NCBI GenBank assembly: GCA_905372875.1
Contig: CAJPQU010000023.1
Location: 1 to 17,282, forward strand
Reading direction: 5' to 3'
From: an uncultured Schwartzia sp.
GTDB lineage: Bacteria > Bacillota > Negativicutes > Selenomonadales > Selenomonadaceae
DNA length: 17,282 bases
The translations under genes were made by a program, and so were the position numbers. The notes under the pieces were generated by a model. That model was not told where the DNA came from. It saw only the letters and a program-made list of their open reading frames with translations, and did no database searches. Positions 14,498-17,282 of the stretch are shown here, one piece after another; the first letter of the stretch is position 1; each line of letters opens with the position of its first letter.

Positions 14498-14513
14498 GTT
14501 TCACGTGAAACAT
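14498..14513. promoter_or_regulatory. parS: parS centromere-like site (ParB/Spo0J binding)
   Basis: TGTTTCACGTGAAACA is a perfect 16-bp palindrome and an exact match to the Bacillus subtilis parS consensus. The palindrome extends by five further A/T pairs on each side (14493-14518). It lies between a terminator and the promoter of the racemase gene, outside any coding region. In the ParABS system ParB loads here, spreads as a CTP-dependent clamp and recruits SMC for chromosome segregation. parS sites cluster near the replication origin, so the window is probably origin-proximal. Confidence 0.93.
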
Positions 14514-14544
14514 TTTTGCAAGGATGCTCCCCCCAGAGCCGTCA

Positions 14545-14573
14545 TTGTCTCAGCGAGGCGGCAGTGCTATAAT
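14545..14573 (+). promoter_or_regulatory. Promoter of the racemase gene
   Basis: TTGTCT (14545-14550), a 17-base spacer and TATAAT (14568-14573), with a TG extension one base before the -10 (TGCTATAAT). The start would fall near 14580, leaving a very short leader of about 10 bases that contains GGAGGTG. Confidence 0.75.
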
Positions 14574-14590
14574 ATCACGGAGGTGAGAAT

Positions 14591-15292
14591 ATGAAAACCA
14601 TAGGGCTGCTGGGCGGTATGAGCTGGGAAAGTACCGTAACTTACTATCAGGTGATCAACGAAACGATAAAAAAAGAACTTGGCGGCTTACATTCGGCCAA
14701 GTGTATCTTGTACAGCGTCGATTTTGATGAAATCGAAACCTATCAATCCCGGGGAGAATGGGACAAAAGCGCGGAAGTTCTGGCGCAAGCGGCGCAGGCT
14801 TTGGAAAGAGCCGGGGCCGATTTCATCATAATATGCACCAATACGATGCATAAAGTGGCCACGGAAATCCGCCGAAAGCTTACGATACCGCTCCTGCATA
14901 TTGCGGATACGACCGCTATGGAGCTGAAAAAATCCCGGATCAAAAAAGTGGGGCTGTTGGGTACCAAATATACCATGCAGCAGAAATTTTATAAAAAGGT
15001 TTTGCAGGATAACGGCATAGAAGTCATCGTGCCCGACGACGCGGACATTGAAGTGGTGAACCGCATCATCTATGACGAGCTATGCCTCGGGAAAATAACC
15101 GCGCCATCGAAAGCCGCCTACCTGCGTATTATTTCCGAGCTGTCCCAGCAGGGGGCGCAGGGGATCATTTTAGGCTGCACCGAGATCGGTCTTCTGGTCA
15201 AACAGAGCGATACATCCGTGCCTCTTTTTGACACCACGCTGATTCACGCAGAAAAGGCGGCGTTAGACGCCATTGCGCAACAAGAACTATAA
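14591..15292 (+). CDS. ygeA: Aspartate/glutamate racemase family protein, YgeA-like
   Basis: A 233-residue PLP-independent racemase of the Asp/Glu racemase superfamily, closest in pattern to E. coli YgeA (broad-specificity amino-acid racemase). Marks: MKTIGLLGGMSWEST at the N-terminus, GGLHSAKCILYSVDFDEIE, the first catalytic cysteine in CTNTMHK (C82), LLGTKYTM, YDELCLGKITAPSKAAY and the second catalytic cysteine in GCTEIGLL (about residue 195). The two cysteines act as the acid/base pair that inverts the alpha carbon. The ATG has GGAGGTG 5 bases upstream. It is monocistronic, between its own promoter and the hairpin at 15332-15383. Base use is visibly more A/T-rich (ATA, AAA, AAT codons) than in the surrounding genes, which hints at horizontal gain. 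The product could supply D-amino acids for cell-wall or biofilm functions, but the substrate is unknown. Confidence 0.9.
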   Translation: MKTIGLLGGMSWESTVTYYQVINETIKKELGGLHSAKCILYSVDFDEIETYQSRGEWDKSAEVLAQAAQALERAGADFIIICTNTMHKVATEIRRKLTIPLLHIADTTAMELKKSRIKKVGLLGTKYTMQQKFYKKVLQDNGIEVIVPDDADIEVVNRIIYDELCLGKITAPSKAAYLRIISELSQQGAQGIILGCTEIGLLVKQSDTSVPLFDTTLIHAEKAALDAIAQQEL

Positions 15293-15324
15293 TGCCTGCA
15301 CACCATTGACCAGCGATCCTCCTG

Positions 15325-15383
15325 AAAAAGTCAGCCGCCGGCAGAATCGATACTTTTGAGATTATCGGTTTTGCCGGCGGCTG
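15325..15383. terminator. Long hairpin terminator between convergent genes
   Basis: Positions 15332-15352 pair with 15383-15363 as a 21-bp stem (two G-U) with a 10-base loop. On the minus strand a CTTTTT tract follows the stem (15330-15325), so it terminates the gene at 15388-16485, whose stop codon is 4 bases away. On the plus strand the T-tract is poor, but the hairpin may also stop the racemase transcript. Confidence 0.8.
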
Positions 15384-15387
15384 CTTG

Positions 15388-16485
15388 TTACGGGATATCC
15401 GGTATGGCTTGGTTCACCACGTTGTGACGGATGACGTCGGTAATGCGAAGATCCGCTTCAACCTCCTGCTTTTTGAGGGTCTCCGCGGCATTAAATTCAC
15501 TGACGGACTGCGCTTCAATGCCGCGCCGATAGTGCTGCCAGGAAGCGATGGCCAGCTCTGTGGAAGTGTGCCGCAAGTTCGCCAGATACTGCGCCCCCAA
15601 GGGGATGGAAACGGCGTCCAGCGCTTTTTGCCGCGCCTTTAACGTGGGGATGATTTCCTCGTCAATGAGGGCGCTCATCGCCGCGCCGCTGTCCCCAGCC
15701 AGGCTGCCGCCGGCGCCTTTCACGATAGCATGAAAACGATTTTGCAGCTCGGCGAGCCGCGTGTTCCCTGTCGCCACGATGTCCTTCGTAGCAGCGATGT
15801 AGTCGGCGATGTCCCGGTTCTGCCGCGGTGCAATGGCATCTAAATAGGAACGATACTGAGAGAGCCCGACGACCTGCCAATGGCCGTCCTCCGCCTGCTC
15901 CATCAGGAGTGTCATGGCAGCCTCTATGCCCGTGTGACGATCCCGCACGGTAAGCGGCGCCGCCGCGCTGCGATCGGTCACGTGGCAGTCGCCTACCTTC
16001 ACCACCTCGGTGTTACGCAGTTGAGAGCGCTCTAAAAAGCGCTCGAAATCAATGCCCAAGAGACGGCCCTTGGTGAGAGATGCCCCCTGGGGCAGCAGCC
16101 ATTCGCCGGTGGCGACGTAGCGGTGAAGGGTCTCTGCGACGCCCTGCACGAGCTGCGGCTTGATGTCCCGGTAAAACTGCTGATAGCGGTTTCGCGTTTC
16201 CTCCGTGAGTGCGGAATCGTAGAGGAAAAGGTCTTCTGTCAGATCGTCATAAACGTGATCCAGGGTGCGGTCCAGCGCCACATAGCGGTCGAAGGCGGCG
16301 CTGTCATGGTGAAGGACGGCGTCGGCCAGCTGGCGCATCGCGTAATCCGGCGTACGAATATAGATAAAATAATACCAAAGCCAAGTCCCTAAGAGGAGGG
16401 CGAAGCCGCCGATGACGAGGAAAATTTCCCGATGCTGGCGATGACGGCGCTCCTCGACCCGGCGCTGGAAATCGCTTTTTTCCAT
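15388..16485 (-). CDS. Membrane-anchored protein of unknown function, DUF2939-like N-terminal part
   Basis: A 365-residue protein with a charged N-terminus (MEKSDFQRRVEERRHRQHRE), one transmembrane helix at about 21-42 (IFLVIGGFALLLGTWLWYYFIYI), and a long extracytoplasmic or cytoplasmic domain. Just after the helix, TPDYAMRQLADAVLHHDSAAFDRYVALD resembles the start of DUF2939-type proteins (a repeat of one helix and 'x-D-x-x-x-F-x-x-Y-V'). The later part (about 235-365) is strongly helical with many Ala, Glu and Arg residues. No catalytic motif is seen. The ATG at 16485 has only a weak ribosome site (AAAGGA 13 bases away), but no better start exists nearby. Monocistronic, with a good promoter at 16545-16573 and the terminator at 15325-15383. 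Confidence 0.8.
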   Translation of the reverse strand: MEKSDFQRRVEERRHRQHREIFLVIGGFALLLGTWLWYYFIYIRTPDYAMRQLADAVLHHDSAAFDRYVALDRTLDHVYDDLTEDLFLYDSALTEETRNRYQQFYRDIKPQLVQGVAETLHRYVATGEWLLPQGASLTKGRLLGIDFERFLERSQLRNTEVVKVGDCHVTDRSAAAPLTVRDRHTGIEAAMTLLMEQAEDGHWQVVGLSQYRSYLDAIAPRQNRDIADYIAATKDIVATGNTRLAELQNRFHAIVKGAGGSLAGDSGAAMSALIDEEIIPTLKARQKALDAVSIPLGAQYLANLRHTSTELAIASWQHYRRGIEAQSVSEFNAAETLKKQEVEADLRITDVIRHNVVNQAIPDIP

Positions 16486-16544
16486 GCGGGAGGCTGCTTC
16501 CTTTCTGGCCGATGGCCTGTGGTAACGGGGCCTTTGCCCGCCTT

Positions 16545-16573
16545 ATTGTAGCATAAGACACGGTGGGCCGCAA
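16545..16573 (-). promoter_or_regulatory. Promoter of the gene at 15388-16485
   Basis: On the minus strand TTGCGG (16568-16573), a 17-base spacer and TGCTACAAT (TACAAT at 16545-16550) form a good extended -10 promoter. The leader would be about 55 bases. Confidence 0.65.
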
Positions 16574-16605
16574 ACGGGGGCGGGGTAGATATGAACAAAC
16601 CTATG

Positions 16606-16847
16606 TGTTAAAATAAAGGCACAGGCCCCCCGATCGGCCCGCCGCTCCAAAGAATAGGGGCGTCTATCCCACGGCGTCCGACGCCCGGCACGCCGAGCAG
16701 GCGTATCCTGCGGGGCAGGCGTCGCCAAACGCAGCGCCAAAGGAAGAGGACGACAGCCGGAAAGAAGCGGCGGGAAACGGCGCCTTTAGAAAAAACCGGG
16801 AGTCCAGGGCGCCGCGCCACAAAGGGGATAAAGGAGGACACAGGCAA
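16606..16847 (+). other. GC-rich leader region without start codons
   Basis: A TGTTAAAAT extended -10 element (about 16606-16614) could drive the downstream YdjM-like gene. The roughly 230 bases after it contain no ATG, GTG or TTG on the plus strand until the gene's own GTG at 16848, so no small gene can start there. Several inverted repeats are visible: GGGCGTC...GACGCCC (about 16658-16687), GCAGG/CCTGC (about 16699-16713) and a GGCGCC pair around 16780-16820. I recognise no known riboswitch, RNase P, tmRNA or SRP core in it. Confidence 0.45.
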
Positions 16848-17282
16848 GTGAAATGGATCAGCCACCAGATCGTCACAGGCTCGGTCATCTATCTGGCCAC
16901 CGACAGCCTCCTCCTGACGGCATGCGGCATGGCGGGGGCGGTGATTCCCGACCAGCTGGAGGGCGATCCACGGCGGGCAAGGGATTATTGGCTGTGGCGG
17001 CGCTTTCATCGCGGGCTTTCCCACTGGCCGGGGCTGTATCTTTTCGCCATCGCGCTGCTCCTCACCCTGCGCCCCGCCGGACCGATTTCCACCGACGACG
17101 GAGTGATGCTCCTCGTGGCGGTGATGGCGGGGGCGCTGCTCCACATCCTGGAAGACGCCCTTTGCGGCGAAGTCCCGCTGATCTTCCCCGGCGAGAAGAT
17201 CGGTCTGAAGCTTTTTAAGGTAGGCTCGTTTACGGAATATTTTTTCGCCGCCGGCCTGATCCTCCTGGCCTACGGCCTGCGC
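16848..17282 (+). CDS. YdjM-like membrane-bound metal-dependent hydrolase, partial
   Basis: The first 145 codons of a gene cut by the right edge. The start is GTG at 16848-16850, with AAGGAGG 10 bases upstream. The N-terminus KWISHQIVTGSVIYLATDS followed by GAVIPDQLE (D35), FHRGLSHWPGLYL (H54, H59) and GALLHILEDALCG matches the YdjM/PF04307 family of inner-membrane metal-dependent hydrolases. In these, His and Asp residues in or near membrane helices bind metal. The C-terminal visible part GLKLFKVGSFTEYFFAAGL also fits. Family members are linked to membrane-lipid or phosphate-ester hydrolysis, but for most the substrate is unknown. The downstream neighbour is outside the window. Confidence 0.82.
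   Translation, partial: MKWISHQIVTGSVIYLATDSLLLTACGMAGAVIPDQLEGDPRRARDYWLWRRFHRGLSHWPGLYLFAIALLLTLRPAGPISTDDGVMLLVAVMAGALLHILEDALCGEVPLIFPGEKIGLKLFKVGSFTEYFFAAGLILLAYGLR

Noticed and set aside
16492..16501. GGAAGCAGCC on the minus strand, as in the SRP RNA tetraloop region
   Set aside because: The flanking conserved GGTCAGGTCC part and the paired helix are absent, and the segment abuts the start of the gene at 16485.
16608..17144. Minus-strand open frame of 178 codons across the YdjM-like gene and its leader
   Set aside because: Arg/Pro/His-rich composition, no ribosome site, and it is antisense to a gene with a clear family match.

Overview
The window looks like chromosomal DNA of a GC-rich anaerobic Firmicute, most likely of the Negativicutes (Selenomonas/Veillonella/Acidaminococcus side). 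The grounds are a Bacillus-type diheme succinate dehydrogenase/fumarate reductase next to a two-subunit class I fumarase, the carD-yacL-ispD-ispF gene order typical of Firmicutes, strong AGGAGG ribosome binding sites, and a perfect Bacillus-type parS site. The lineage call is inference from gene content; no rRNA is present.

Layout. Positions 1-1723: the 5' end of a sodium:solute symporter gene (minus) diverges from an MdtG-like MFS exporter (plus), which ends at a bidirectional terminator. Positions 1732-6405 (minus): operon fumA-fumB-sdhC-sdhA-sdhB, converting malate to fumarate to succinate, the reductive branch used in succinate/propionate fermentation. Positions 6544-7901 (minus): rph-rdgB, RNA 3'-end maturation and nucleotide-pool cleaning. 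Positions 8093-9812 (minus): hotdog thioesterase, a membrane-anchored protein of unknown function, a CofE-like ligase, then a terminator. Positions 10078-13350 (minus): carD, yacL (PIN-TRAM), ispD, ispF. The ispD product has an unusual C-terminal extension.

Positions 13741-15292 (plus): two small exported proteins (one Cys/Gly/Arg-rich, one built of 11-residue beta-type repeats), a parS centromere site, and a YgeA-like amino-acid racemase. Positions 15388-16485 (minus): a membrane-anchored protein of unknown function. From 16848 (plus): the start of a YdjM-like membrane metal-dependent hydrolase, cut by the window edge.

The most unusual items are the parS palindrome at 14498-14513, a diverged intergenic repeat of about 135 bp lying just upstream of both rph and the thioesterase gene, the repeat-built exported protein at 14097-14414, the small Cys-rich exported protein at 13741-13971, the IspD tail, and the structured or start-codon-free leaders of carD and of the YdjM-like gene. 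About half of the genes use GTG or TTG starts, each chosen because a well-placed Shine-Dalgarno sequence supports it.
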